64,000 bases of DNA from Papilionanthe hookeriana x Papilionanthe teres (taxonomy: Eukaryota > Streptophyta > Magnoliopsida > Asparagales > Orchidaceae), in NCBI GenBank assembly GCA_022702705.1, contig CM040428.1, forward strand, positions 106,534,022-106,598,021. The letters are read 5' to 3'. Both the position numbers and the translations under genes were made by a program. Below the pieces are notes generated by a model. The model was not told the DNA's origin. It saw nothing but the letters and a program-made list of their open reading frames with translations, and searched no databases. Numbering within the stretch: the stretch's first letter is position 1; every line of letters starts with the position of its first letter. Shown in pieces: positions 12,014 to 22,100 of the stretch.

Positions 12014-12465
12014 AATGGACCCCCAATAGGTGTGGTGTGCTAACCAAGCACACCGCGCGTATTGGCGTTGACCGAAAAGATCAACAGAACCAACACAGAC
12101 GTCTAAGTGACACACTTAGAATGAAGTAGAGAAAATTTTCCGCTGGGGAGTAACAGGTAAACCTCCAAGACTGAAGATTCCAGAACTCTCGCTTGGGAAG
12201 AGAAAAGGAGGTAAATTCTAGATCACAGGATCTAGAAAGATTTGATTTTAGATTCGTTTCATTTTCTATTTCGAGTTTTAATGTGTGATTTTGGATTTTT
12301 GGCTTGAGTTTCAATTTCGATTGAAGTTCGATTCAAGATTTATTTCAAGTGGGATTTCGTGGAAATTCGGGATTTGAAGTGAGCATCGGAACCTAGGTTC
12401 CAATCTCGGGATTTGAAGAGAATTAGAATATATGCACTAGCCTCAAGAAGGGATTTGGAATTTGA
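12014..12465. other. Spacer between LTR A and the tandem array
   Basis: No gene. It contains a perfect 8-bp-stem hairpin at 12217-12236 (TCTAGATC, loop ACAG, GATCTAGA) and a perfect 14-bp palindrome GGAACCTAGGTTCC at 12388-12401. Both resemble the CTAGA/TCTAG stems of the adjacent array, suggesting diverged edge copies. Confidence 0.6.
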
Positions 12466-13342
12466 AGAGAACTAGAATTTAGGTTCTACTCTCGGAAATT
12501 TGAAAGAGAACTGGAAGTTCGGCTCCAGACTCGAAAATTTGAAAGAGCTCTAGAAGTTCGGCTCTAGCCTCGAAGAGAACTGGAAGTTCGGCTCCAGCCT
12601 CGGATGTTTGAAAGAGAGCTAGAATTTCGGCTCTAGCCTCGAAGAGAACTGGAAGTTCGGCTCCAACATCGGAAGTTTGAAAGAGAGCTAGAAGCTCGGC
12701 TCTATCCTCAAAGAGAATTGGAAGTTCGGCTCCGGTCTCGGAAGTTTGAAAGAGAGCTAGAAGTTCGACACTAGCCTCGAAGAGAACTTGAAGTTCGACT
12801 CCAGCCTCGAAAATTTGAAAGAGAGCTAGAAGTTCAGCTCTAGCCTCGAAGAGAACTGGAAGTTCGGCTCCAGTCTTGGAAATTTGAAAGAGAGCTAGAA
12901 GTTCGACTCTAGCCTCAAAGAAAACTGGAAGTTCAGCTCCAGCCTCGAAAATTTGAAAGAGAGCTAGAAGTTCGGCTCTAGCCACGAAGAGAACTAGAAG
13001 TTCGGCTCCAGCCTCGGAAGTTTGAAAGAGAGCTAGAAGTTCAGCTCTAGCCTCGAAGAGAACCGGAAGTTCGTCTCCAGCCTCAAAAATTTGAAAGAGA
13101 GCTAGAAGTTTAGCTCTAGCCTCAAAGAGAACTGGAAGTTCAGCTCCAACCTCGGAAATTTGAAAGAGAGCTAGAAGTTCGGCTCTAGCCTCGAAGAGAA
13201 CTGGAAGTTTGGCTCCAGCCTCGAAAATTTGAAAGAGAGCTAGAAGTTCAGCTCTAGCCTCGAAGAGAACTGGAAGTTCGGCTCCAGCCTCAAAAATTTG
13301 AAAGAGAGCTAGAAGTTCAGCTCTAGCCTCGAAAATTTGATC
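12466..13342. repeat. 69-bp tandem repeat of paired hairpins
   Basis: Twelve full 69-bp units. Each unit consists of two related halves, one with CTAGAAGTTCGGCTCTAG and one with CTGGAAGTTCGGCTCCAG. Each half can fold into a 5-bp stem (CTAGA/TCTAG or CTGGA/TCCAG) with an 8-nt loop, extendable by a flanking GAG/CTC pair across a short bulge. The A-to-G and T-to-C differences between the halves are paired, so both keep their stem. On the minus strand the units stay in one open frame (12479-13390, 303 codons: 20 leader residues, 12 x 23 residues of the type EARAELLALFQIFEAGAEL, 7 tail residues). The array lies 3' of the ORF1-AlkB frame, where TAT/Ogre elements often have untranslated tandem repeats. 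Confidence 0.93.
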
Positions 13343-13921
13343 TGTATGAAGAGGCACCCAATCCCATGCCCTTAGAACCAAATTGAACAAAGTTCGTGGC
13401 TCTGTGTCAATAGGACTAGTCGATCCTTTAACATACAGAGGAAGGAGAATTGAAAGGTTGGAATTGTAGTATTCAGAATGAAAATCAGTCTGAGGTTTAG
13501 ATTTGTTTTAGTGATTCGATTTCGTTTTTGTTTATTTAGAGTTCGTGTTTATTTGCAGTTTATTTTGACATTCAAATTCTTAAAAAACAAGGAGTTCCTT
13601 ATTCATTTTTTTTCTCTTTTCGTTCTTTGTTTGAAGTTCATTTAGCTTAATGGCGTTTCCCAGTCAATTTGCACAAAAAGAGGTGATGACAGAACATGAC
13701 ATGATCATTCTCATTCCAATCTGTTGAAAATACTTCAAACAACTTGATCCAAAACATGATGATGTTTTCTTCGGAAATTCAGTATCTCATACAAACCTCA
13801 TAAATCTAAAACAGATTGTGTAAGATTCTTGTTGATCCTTCCAAAAACATTTATCAAAATCCATGTCTTGGCAGGAATGTCGTACGGATGTGCATTGGAG
13901 GTGTGCTATCTCCCATGTAAC
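13343..13921. other. Spacer 3' of the AlkB frame
   Basis: No gag or pol similarity could be recognised between the end of the AlkB domain and the tandem array, although gag would be expected here in an intact TAT element. No RNA gene was seen. Confidence 0.5.
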
Positions 13922-15409
13922 TCACAGCTCGTAGGGCGGGAGACTCTCTAACTCTGGATCTGGTTGAAAATGAAATGGCATCTTACTGTCGTCCATCCTT
14001 CTGAAGGTGACAGAGATTCGCTCAACAAGAACTCCTGGGATGCAGTGTTTTGCTATGTCTGCTCCATTTCCTTTTAATACCATGAAGGAACCTACCGGTA
14101 GTGGTATTTCCACCGACCCTCAGAATTTTCCTGGGCCCACTATTTGGAAATCAGATCCAAACATGATATTGCACTGGTTGACAAAAGAGACTGCGCAGAA
14201 AGGTCTGACAAAGTCATGATGGTCTATGTGTGGAGGTATGCAGTCGCCCTCCTTGTAAATGTTAATGATGCAGCTATTGGGTATTTAATCTGCAGGCAAT
14301 ACCCTCCATGTCACCATTCTCTTTACCATTCTTTTGATAATTTTTAGCATCGGATCCACCTCACTGTGATGGAGTATCCCTGGTGGATTTCCTTTTCTAT
14401 CTTCTGCGAAGTTGTAACAAAACCTGCACTGAATAGTAACTCTTCCTTTTCTTGGCATCCATCTTCGGGGCTCTGAATAGGTTTCCTCCCTCAGACGACC
14501 AACTCGGCCCATTTTCTCAAGCTCGATATTGCAGTCCACAATTTGTTGTTGTTCGTAATCTGAGAACACATCCGTATGCAGCTTAAGGCCTTCCAAGATG
14601 TTGACCCTCTTGCCTTGAATTCTCTCGAAGTATTTAAAAGTTTTCTTTTCAACTTGTTGTAATTTCTCTAGCTAATATTCCGAGATTATCTGAAGTCCTC
14701 GGGGTCAGGTAACATACTGCAGGATGTACGGCTCAACCCCAGCATGCTCTCCTGCATGTCTCGGCTCCTCGGGGATAGTCTCTGTCGGGACATCCTCTGG
14801 GGTTGCTTTCACAACAAGACTCTTCAAAAATGGTAGCTCTGTCTGGCGTCGTGGTACTGATTCTATTTCTGCTTATCTTCAGATTTCTTTTTTCTTTTTT
14901 GTTGTTCTCAGAGTTGGTCTCCTCTTTTCTGGCTCCTGACGAACCAGTCTCTTTGATGTATTTGTACTAACGATAGTGACTGTCTCTTCATGCTGATCTA
15001 CTGCCAGCTTAGTCAGCATCTTGCGAATGCGACGGTTCTTGTTTCTTCGTTGAGTAGGAGTGAGAGTGGCTCTCCTCACCTCTTGAATTTCTGTAGGCAT
15101 GGCACTGACAAGTCTGCCTTCTGCTGTAGCCACCACGGACTTAACTTTCTTATCCTCTCCCGTTGCATGAGTGGTGTTTGCTTTTCTTTTCTTGCTAGTA
15201 GACGGCTGACTCGGGTAACCCAATTTCATCATTGTATGAATGTGGAGCTCTTCCAGATCAATCGGAGTCCAATCATTTTCTTCGTACTGTAGCCCGGCCG
15301 GTGTAAAATCAGAGTCAATCTCAATCACTTCTCCATCCTTCATCCTCTTTTCATCGAGTGCCAGACTCACGCCATTCTTAAAGTTCAGAACCAACCGCCC
15401 GTTCGACAT
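13922..15409 (-). pseudogene. Retroelement ORF1 fused to AlkB-type dioxygenase
   Basis: One frame of 495 codons plus stop runs from ATG at 15409 to 13922, interrupted by about six in-frame stops (codons 177 and 179, two before residue 272, one just before IPNSC, one before GSVEIPL) and no net frameshift. Several stops look like C-to-T decay of CGA or CAG. Residues 1-176 start MSNGRLVLNFKNG, have an acidic middle and end basic with TPTQRRNKNRR. They match the ORF1 of element C (KLIFSFTNG; TRTQRRNRSRK). From about residue 225 the frame is AlkB-like: VEPYILQYV, GLKLHTDVFS, TYSEPRRWMPRKG, CYNF, NPPGIL, INIYKEGDCIPP, HIDHHDF (His394, Asp396), GNGADIAKHCIPG (His455), then Arg464-x5-Arg470. These are the iron ligands and the 2-oxoglutarate and AlkB arginine signature of ALKBH9/10-type RNA m6A demethylases. 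The locus is dead now, but the shared frame implies a former fusion protein in the TAT/Ogre extra-ORF position. Confidence 0.82.
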
Positions 15410-15688
15410 TTCCCTGCGAAAAATAAGGAAAGGATTAGGGGCTGTACTAAGAACAAGAACAATAAGAAAACATTTATTAATGAAAAATTTTATTTACTTC
15501 TTTTAAATTTTAAAGGAAGTAGGAAGAGATGAGGACAGATCAGGAATGAATTGATTTAAAAGAGAAGATCAAAATTTTATCATTTCACATTTTTTTAACA
15601 CACATTTTTTTTAATGATTCTTATTTTATCATCCGTTTTTTTTTATTTTGGGTTCTGACCCAGTTACGAATTATTACTCTACTCGTGT
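15410..15688. other. Leader remnant upstream of ORF1
   Basis: AT-rich with poly-T runs. It would be the 5' untranslated part of the minus-strand ORF1 element, but no primer-binding site or LTR end remains. The sequence stops at the plastid fragment. Confidence 0.4.
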
Positions 15689-15848
15689 ACGAATGATATA
15701 AATACTACTGTTGCTTTAGCTTTACCCACGTCAGTGGCATATTTCTATGCGGGTCTTAGGAAAAAAGGATTGGGATATTTCAGTAAATACATTCAACCAA
15801 CTACAATACTTTTACCAATTAATATTCTAGAAGATTTCACAAAACCTT
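15689..15848 (+). pseudogene. atpI: Plastid atpI fragment (nuclear plastid DNA)
   Basis: The translation gives NDINTTVALA, VAYFYAGLRKKGLGYFSKY, and IQPTTILLPINILEDFTKP, matching the middle of the chloroplast ATP synthase CF0 subunit a (atpI). The nucleotide sequence retains plastid codon usage with few differences from atpI as I know it, suggesting a young insertion. Both edges are abrupt. Upstream it joins the ORF1-element leader, and downstream LTR B starts with a short overlap (CTTAT/TTAT). The reading frame runs on into LTR B as a meaningless chimera (15734-15949). It is not functional. Confidence 0.88.
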
Positions 15849-17414
15849 ATTCCCAATTTCATTTTGTCCAACTACACCATGGGCCAATTGTATCAATTTA
15901 CCCTACTTTTACTAAAACCCCCAATTTAGCCCATTTTAAACCCAAATGAACCCAATGTCAAACAAAATCACCCCAATTGACCTCAATTTTGGTCCAATTC
16001 AATTATAAACTTCAATTCAATATCCCCAATATCAATCTAGACCAAATTCAAGCCCAATTTGATCGACATTTAAATCCAATTTCATTTTTAAGCTTAAGGC
16101 CCAATTTTGACCCATGACCTAAACCTACCTCAAACCAACCCAATTCAATCCCAATTTGACCCAAATCTTTTCTAAACCTTCCTAGCATCCCCACAAACAA
16201 AACACTAACATGATTTGCCCAAAATTTGGACCCAAACCTTACTCAAATTCAACCCAAACCCAAAATTCCCTAAATGGGCCTACACCCAAACCTAACCCAA
16301 ATGGGCCCAAATCCCAAAATCAAAACCCAACCAAAGTTGAAACCTATTTGTAATACCCTTATAAACATTTCCCAACATTAATTTTACATTAATTTCAACA
16401 TTAGCCCAACTTTAGCCCAAGATAGCTCATTTTGACCCATTTGGACTCTATTACCAAAGAGACCCAAATTAAATCCAATTCCAAATCACCTCAAACTTGC
16501 TTCAAATCAATCATGGCACATCCCTAAAATAAACCCAACATTTGTTTGGCCCAATCCTTCACAAAATTCCCATCCATAAATTTATTTTCAAGCCTAAAGC
16601 CCACTTTTTTTTAAACCTTCCTAAAAGCCCATTCCTAAAATAATTTCAAAAGTCCAAACCCATCCTAAGGCCCACATTACAATCTCATCTCATCCTCACT
16701 CAATTAAAATCATCCCTAAGTTCTAAATTAGCCATCAAATTTTTCTAAACTAAGCCATTTGCCAAATCCTATCAAATCACCCCTAAATTACCAAAATTCC
16801 TAAAAACCTCTTTCATGAAAGTTGACTTAGCCTTTTCCAAGCCAAAGGTGAGCCATGAAGCCATGCATGAGCCACATGTGAGCCATGAAAGCCTTGGACA
16901 CTTCACCATAGCCAAAATGGCAAGAAGAGGGGACCTTTTAATGATTCTCTTAAGGGTGGTGAACCACTCCCATGTGTCCCCTAACTCATGCTTAAGCCTA
17001 ATTGTACTTGGATTGTGACTTGATCCCACTAATCAAGCTGATCCAAGTGGCTTTCTCTTCAGCCCAAATTGGCCTTGGATGGTGGACCTAACCCAAAACC
17101 ATGGGTTGACCCATTTAGACCCAAAACTAGCCCTTTTCCATTCCACTTTGATTCAAACCATTTTCACATGGCAGCAACCAAATGACTTCACAAACATCAA
17201 GCCCTGAGCCTCCTGACCCTGAGGGTGACCCATGCCTGCCGGTTAGCCACCTGGGCCGCCAGAAAACACCACACACGAGAGCTCCCATGTGAGCCCAAGC
17301 TTGGAATTCTAACCTGCTGAGTTACCCCATGCCCAATGGCCACCATGGCTATTCTTCTCCTCACTAGGGCAGCTAATCCCAACCCCTAACTCCCCCTGGG
17401 AGGCCCTCCAGCCA

Positions 17415-17429
17415 CTCTTATTTAAACCC
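17415..17429 (+). promoter_or_regulatory. TATA-like element, LTR B
   Basis: CTCTTATTTAAACCC, followed about 12 nt later by CTCTCGGCC. The equivalent in D is CTCTATTTAAACCC. It marks the likely U3/R transition of the LTR promoter. Confidence 0.5.
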
Positions 17430-18014
17430 CACCTCTCTCGGCCATGGAGGAGGTGCTGAAACAAACCTACTGAAACTCTGCCAAAATTGTCCCTGACCGC
17501 TCTCCACACTTAGAGCAATTGAGCTCCAGTGTCCATTTGCCCTAATCCCCATTAACAGAGCTCAATTTTAGAGTCCAAATTCCACCCAAAAATAGGACAC
17601 TTCACTACAGTGAGCGAATCTTCAAATTGATTGGTCCTACACCTTCACCAGACCAAGAGGAGAAGTTCCCGCTGAAAGCCCCCTCTCCAGGCCACCCAGT
17701 TGCTCCAGCCCTCCAAGCTTTATGATCGGCTGTGGTCACTTTTGTACCTAGGCAATTCACCAGGCCAAGGGACTTCATCTGGAGCTTGCTTGGACCCAAT
17801 CGAATGTGATACAACTCTCAGATTGAAGCTTCATTTCTCTGAGCAAAGGTATGAGCTCTCTCTTCTTCCCAAGCTTCTGAACATTCTTCATTTCAAATGC
17901 CTTAATTTCAATGCATGATCACTATATAGATGTATTCGTCTCTTCAAGAAGAATCCATAGAGCACAAGAACATAAAAATCTGTTAAGTATTGAGTGAGAT
18001 CTTAGGGTTTTAGT

Positions 18015-18230
18015 GTGGACGGTCACAGCTTCACACCAGTCGTAGACGATGGCTGGGGTCCGTTAGATCGCGCGTGTATCGAGCGGACGTCTCAGATGGT
18101 GTCGGAACAGGAGACAGTACGTGAACTGCGGGCCCCGTGGCGGCAGACTCAGATGGCAGCACCGAACCAGGAGACACCGTGTGGCCTTTCGGATCCACTA
18201 AGGTTGACACGGCGCTGCATGGTTAAGTAG
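18015..18230 (+). other. GC-rich island with conserved small ORF, LTR B
   Basis: A 71-codon ORF (MDGHSFTPVVDDGW...RACIERT) at the position of the LTR A, C and D small ORFs. The shared core is TPVVDD and CIE. No domain recognised. Confidence 0.3.
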
Positions 18231-18479
18231 GAAATAAGGGTATTTTCTTATTTATTAAATATCCAGAACTTCAAAAATTCATAACTTTGTGTACAAAAAG
18301 CCTAAAAATAAAATAAAAATACACTTTTGCTCAGTGAACAGAGGAGAATAATGTGGAAAAGAAATCAGGTCATTTCATTAAGTATTTTATTTTTAATAAT
18401 TTTTTTACTCTCTGCACTATTTCAATTCTCCATGCATATAGGAAATTCACCATGACATGAGACCATAAGGCTTTTAAAG

Positions 18480-18523
18480 CCTCTGAACTTGGGAACATTT
18501 CCTGAATTTTCCAAGGTCAGAGG
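18480..18523. repeat. 44-nt conserved hairpin in LTR B
   Basis: CCTCTGAACTTGG pairs with CCAAGGTCAGAGG (one mismatch). It is the same length and location as in the other LTR copies. Confidence 0.7.
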
Positions 18524-19331
18524 CCATTCCTATGAGAAGTTATTTATTTTTCAATTGCATGTTACGGTTTTGAGTATTTTAATTCCAATAATTAGCATGT
18601 TGAGAAATAAATTCTAAGAAAATTTGGTGATGTTTCTTATGACCAGAGGAACCTAGGAAAAATAAGTTTTGAGTTAATTCATTTGGAATAACCCTAATTG
18701 GTCTAAACACCCAAAATTAAACTTTAATTAACTAGGGTTAACTATACATCAAATTGACTTGGAAACAATTCTCCACTGTCCTTTAGGGTCAGGAGAGTCT
18801 CACATAAAAATTTGAAACTAATTGGACTTGATTTGATCCACCAAATGGGTTGATTAAGCCCCATGAGTAAAATTAAACTTTAAAAATTCATAACTCACAA
18901 AATACTTTTCAAAAATTCACAAAAATGGTTTTGGAGCTTCTCTGATATTAGAGGAACTTAGGAAAATTAAAATTGTAATTTTCTAAAAAAGTTGATTTTT
19001 ATCATTATTTTAATTTTTTTTAATAATTAAGAAATAATAAAAATCATAAAAATATTAAAAATCACCAAAATGTCACATTTTGAATTCTAATTACTTAGGG
19101 ATAAACCAAATATTTTTCTTATGTTCCTGGGATAAGATATTAAATTTTAAAGGCTTAATGTAATTTTTAATATTAAAAAATGTATTTTTCAATCTTTTCA
19201 CTAAATTAATTCTAATAAATCAAAGAAAAATCAGAAAAATGCAAAATTTATTTCTCTAAACTCCTTGAGGTCAGAGAGATTTAAGAAAAATATAAAATCC
19301 ATTTTTCAACTTTAATTTTAGTTTAAAATTT

Positions 19332-19345
19332 ATTAATACTCCAAT
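19332..19345. repeat. LINE target-site duplication, left
   Basis: ATTAATACTCCAAT, repeated exactly at 21158-21171 on the other side of the LINE. Confidence 0.9.
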
Positions 19346-21157
19346 ACAACAACAACAACAACAAAGCCTTAATCCCACTAAGTGGGGTCGGCTACATGAA
19401 TCCTTTTTCTCCATTGCATCCTATTTAGAGTCAAATTATCATTTAATTCTAATAAATTAAGATCATTTTTTATGCAATAAGCCCAAGTTTTCCTAGATCT
19501 GCCTCTGCCTTTCTTAACATAAGTTGTATTTAAAACATCTACTCTCCTAATCGGATCATCGAGTGGTCGACGTTTAATGTGACCAAACCATCTAAGGCGA
19601 CTCTCTCTAATTTTATCTCGTCACTGGTGCAACTCCAACCCTATTACGGATATATTCATTTTGCATTTTGTCTCTAAGTGTAAAGCCACTCATCCACCTA
19701 ATCATTCTCATCTCGGCAACACTTAACTTAACATTATGCTTCTCTTTTGAAGGCCAACATTCAGCACCATAGAGCATTGAAGGTCTTACCACCATCTTAT
19801 AAAAATTTCCTTTCAGTCTAAATGGTACTTTTCTATCACACAATAGGCCGAACGCATTCCTCCACTTTAACCAACCAACCTGAATTCTACTATTAACATC
19901 CCCATCTATATCACCATCGCTTTGAACAATGGACCCGAGATATCTAAATCGTTCACACCTTTTAATAACTTGATCACCCAAAGTTACACTTCTGTCACTA
20001 GACCTACTATTACTAAAATTACATTCCATGTATTCAGTTTTAGTTCTACTCAAACGAAGACCTTTAGACTCCTATGTACACCTCCATAATTCAAACTTTT
20101 CCTGGACTTTTTCTCTTGTCTTATCCACAAGGAGGATATCATCAGCAAAAAGCATACACCAAGGTACATCCTCTTGTAAATGCTCAGTAAGACCATCCAT
20201 AAATAAAGCAAAAGATATGGGCTTAAAGCCGATCCTTGATGTAAACCAACAGAGATAGTAAAATACTTGGTCAATCCTCCTTCAGCTCGAACACATGTAA
20301 TGTACTCTAGCATACATATCTTTAATGACTTGAATATAAGTCATATCAACACCTTTCTTCTCAAGGACTCTCCAAAGAACATCTCTAGGAACCTTATCGT
20401 AAGCTTTTTCTAAATCAATAAAAATCAAATGTAGATCCTCCTTATTATCTCTGTACTTCTCCGTCAAACCTCTCAATAAATGTATAGCTTCCATGGTAGA
20501 ATTGCCCGGCATAAATCCAAATTGTTTATGAGAAATCTTTGTAATACGTCTTAACCTATGTTCAATTACCCTCTCCCATAATTTTAAAGTATGACACATC
20601 AATTTAATTCCTCTATAATTTGCACACTCTTGTGCATCTCCTTTATTCTTAAAAATGGGGACCAAAATGCTCTTTCTCCACTCCTCAGGCATCCTTTTAG
20701 TTTTTAAAATAATATTAAAAAGTTTAGTAAGCCAGGAAACCCCCAAATCACCTAAACATTTCCACATTTCAATTGGGATATCATCAGGTCTTACAGACTT
20801 TCCCCCCTTGGTTTTCTTTAAAGCCTCATCAACTTCTTTTTTACTAATTCGATGGTAAAAATGAAAAGTTTTATTATTATTAACGATATTAAGATCACTA
20901 AGGTCGATCGTACTTTCAGCATCATCATTAAGAAGTTTATCAAAATAACTCACCCACCTATGTTGAAAATCTTTTTCTAAGAAAAGCGCTTTTTAATTTT
21001 CATCTTTAATACACTTTACTTGAGTTAAATCTTTACATTTCTTTTCTCTTTGTTTGGCTAATTTATACATATATTTTTCACCTTCCTTAGTATCTAACAT
21101 GTTATAAAGATCACTAAAAGCAGAATTTTTAGCGTCACAGATAAAAATCATGTTATA
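19346..21157 (-). mobile_element. 5'-truncated RTE-type LINE
   Basis: A minus-strand non-LTR retrotransposon inserted in LTR B. The 3' end on the minus strand is a (GTT)n tail, with CCGACCCCACTTAGTGGG just inside it, a hallmark of plant RTE-clade LINEs. The insertion is flanked by an exact 14-bp duplication. The corresponding sites in LTRs C (near 32620) and D (near 62370) are uninterrupted. About 1.8 kb remain, covering the RT and C-terminal region; the endonuclease domain is gone, as in a typical 5'-truncated insertion. Confidence 0.93.
19500..20990 (-). pseudogene. LINE reverse transcriptase (RTE clade)
   Basis: Three overlapping frames carry consecutive parts. The first, 20953-20282, has KKTKGGKSVRPDDIPIEMWK, PEEWRKSILVPIFKNKGD, NYRGIKLMCHTLKLWERVI, FGFMPGNSTMEAI and FIDLEKAYDKVPR (RT motif A Asp). 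The next, 20313-20050, has GLHQGSALSPY, and the FADD catalytic motif C is readable near 20140 in a shifted frame. The last, 20053-19613, has FRYLGSIVQSDGDID and MLYGAECWP, followed by the RWFGHIKRRP C-terminal motif. At least two frameshifts separate them, so no functional protein is made. The motif set is that of plant RTE LINEs rather than L1. No ORF1 is present, as usual for RTE. Confidence 0.92.
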
Positions 21158-21171
21158 ATTAATACTCCAAT
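21158..21171. repeat. LINE target-site duplication, right
   Basis: ATTAATACTCCAAT, the exact partner of 19332-19345. Confidence 0.9.
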
Positions 21172-21825
21172 GCTCAAAATAATTCTAATAAATAAAATAT
21201 AATTCAAAAAATCATCAAAATTGGTCCAAATGGTCCTCTTGTCATTAGCAATATCCCATAATTATCTTAAGGATAGAAACATTTGTTTGGTCATGTTATT
21301 GAATTTTCCTTGAAAACCCCTATTTTCCATTAAAAATAATTACATAAATAAATTAAAAACAGAAAAATCACATTTTCTCTTCTAATGTCTTAATTGACAT
21401 GTAAGTGAGGTTACATAAAAATTTCAAGTTCTTTTGAACTTAATTTAGTGAGTTATAGAATTATTAGGCTTGAAGGGCAAAATGGTAATTAAAAATTTCA
21501 ACCTTTAATTAAAATTTTAGGATTACTCAGAAAGGGGAGGGTAAAATATTTGATTTTAAACTGATTTTGGATGATTGAAACTTAAATGATTGAGGGTAGA
21601 AACCTACTAACTATTTCAAAAAAATAATAAATAAATAAATAATTAAAATAAACTTTAATTAATTAATTAATTGAAATTTTGGGAAAATGATGGAAATTAG
21701 AATTATTAAAGTAGTGATATTATTAAGAGGATATTTATTCTTTAATTTAAAAGTCCTTAAATAAACCACTTCAATAATACTTAATTCTTAATAAATAAAA
21801 AAAATTAATTAATTAAAATAATAAT

Positions 21826-22100
21826 CTAAATTAAAAATTAAACTAAAATTAAATTAAAATTAAAGTTAAATTAAATTAAATTAAATTAAAACTAAAATTA
21901 AAATTAAATTAAAATTAAATTAAAATTAAATTAAATTAAATTAAATTAAATTAAATTAAAATTAAATTAAATTAAATTTAAATTGAAATTAAATTTAAAT
22001 TAAACTAAATTAAATTAAATTAAATTAAAATCAAATCAAATTAAATTAAAATTAAATTAAATTGAATTAAAGTTAAATTGAATTAAATTAAATTAAAATC
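21826..22100. repeat. (AAATT)n-type low-complexity expansion in LTR B
   Basis: Irregular runs of AAATT and AAAATT for about 270 bp. A similar expansion is present in D (63000-63235), but LTRs A and C lack it at the matching place. It is therefore polymorphic among LTR copies. Confidence 0.9.

Noticed and set aside
12014..12060. Polypurine tract adjoining LTR A, which would make A the 3' LTR of the AlkB element
   Set aside because: On the minus strand only ATTGGGGGT lies nearby, ending six bases before the LTR start. This is too short and misplaced to assign A as the 3' LTR of that element.
12466..13342. Regularly spaced repeats that superficially resemble a CRISPR array
   Set aside because: There are no unique spacers; the units are contiguous 69-bp tandem copies in a plant genome.
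14879..15292. Plus-strand ORFs opposite ORF1
   Set aside because: They are shadows of the minus-strand frame, which has the ORF1 homology and composition.
15734..15949. 71-codon ORF as a functional atpI-derived gene
   Set aside because: Only a short atpI middle segment is present and the C-terminal half is LTR sequence.
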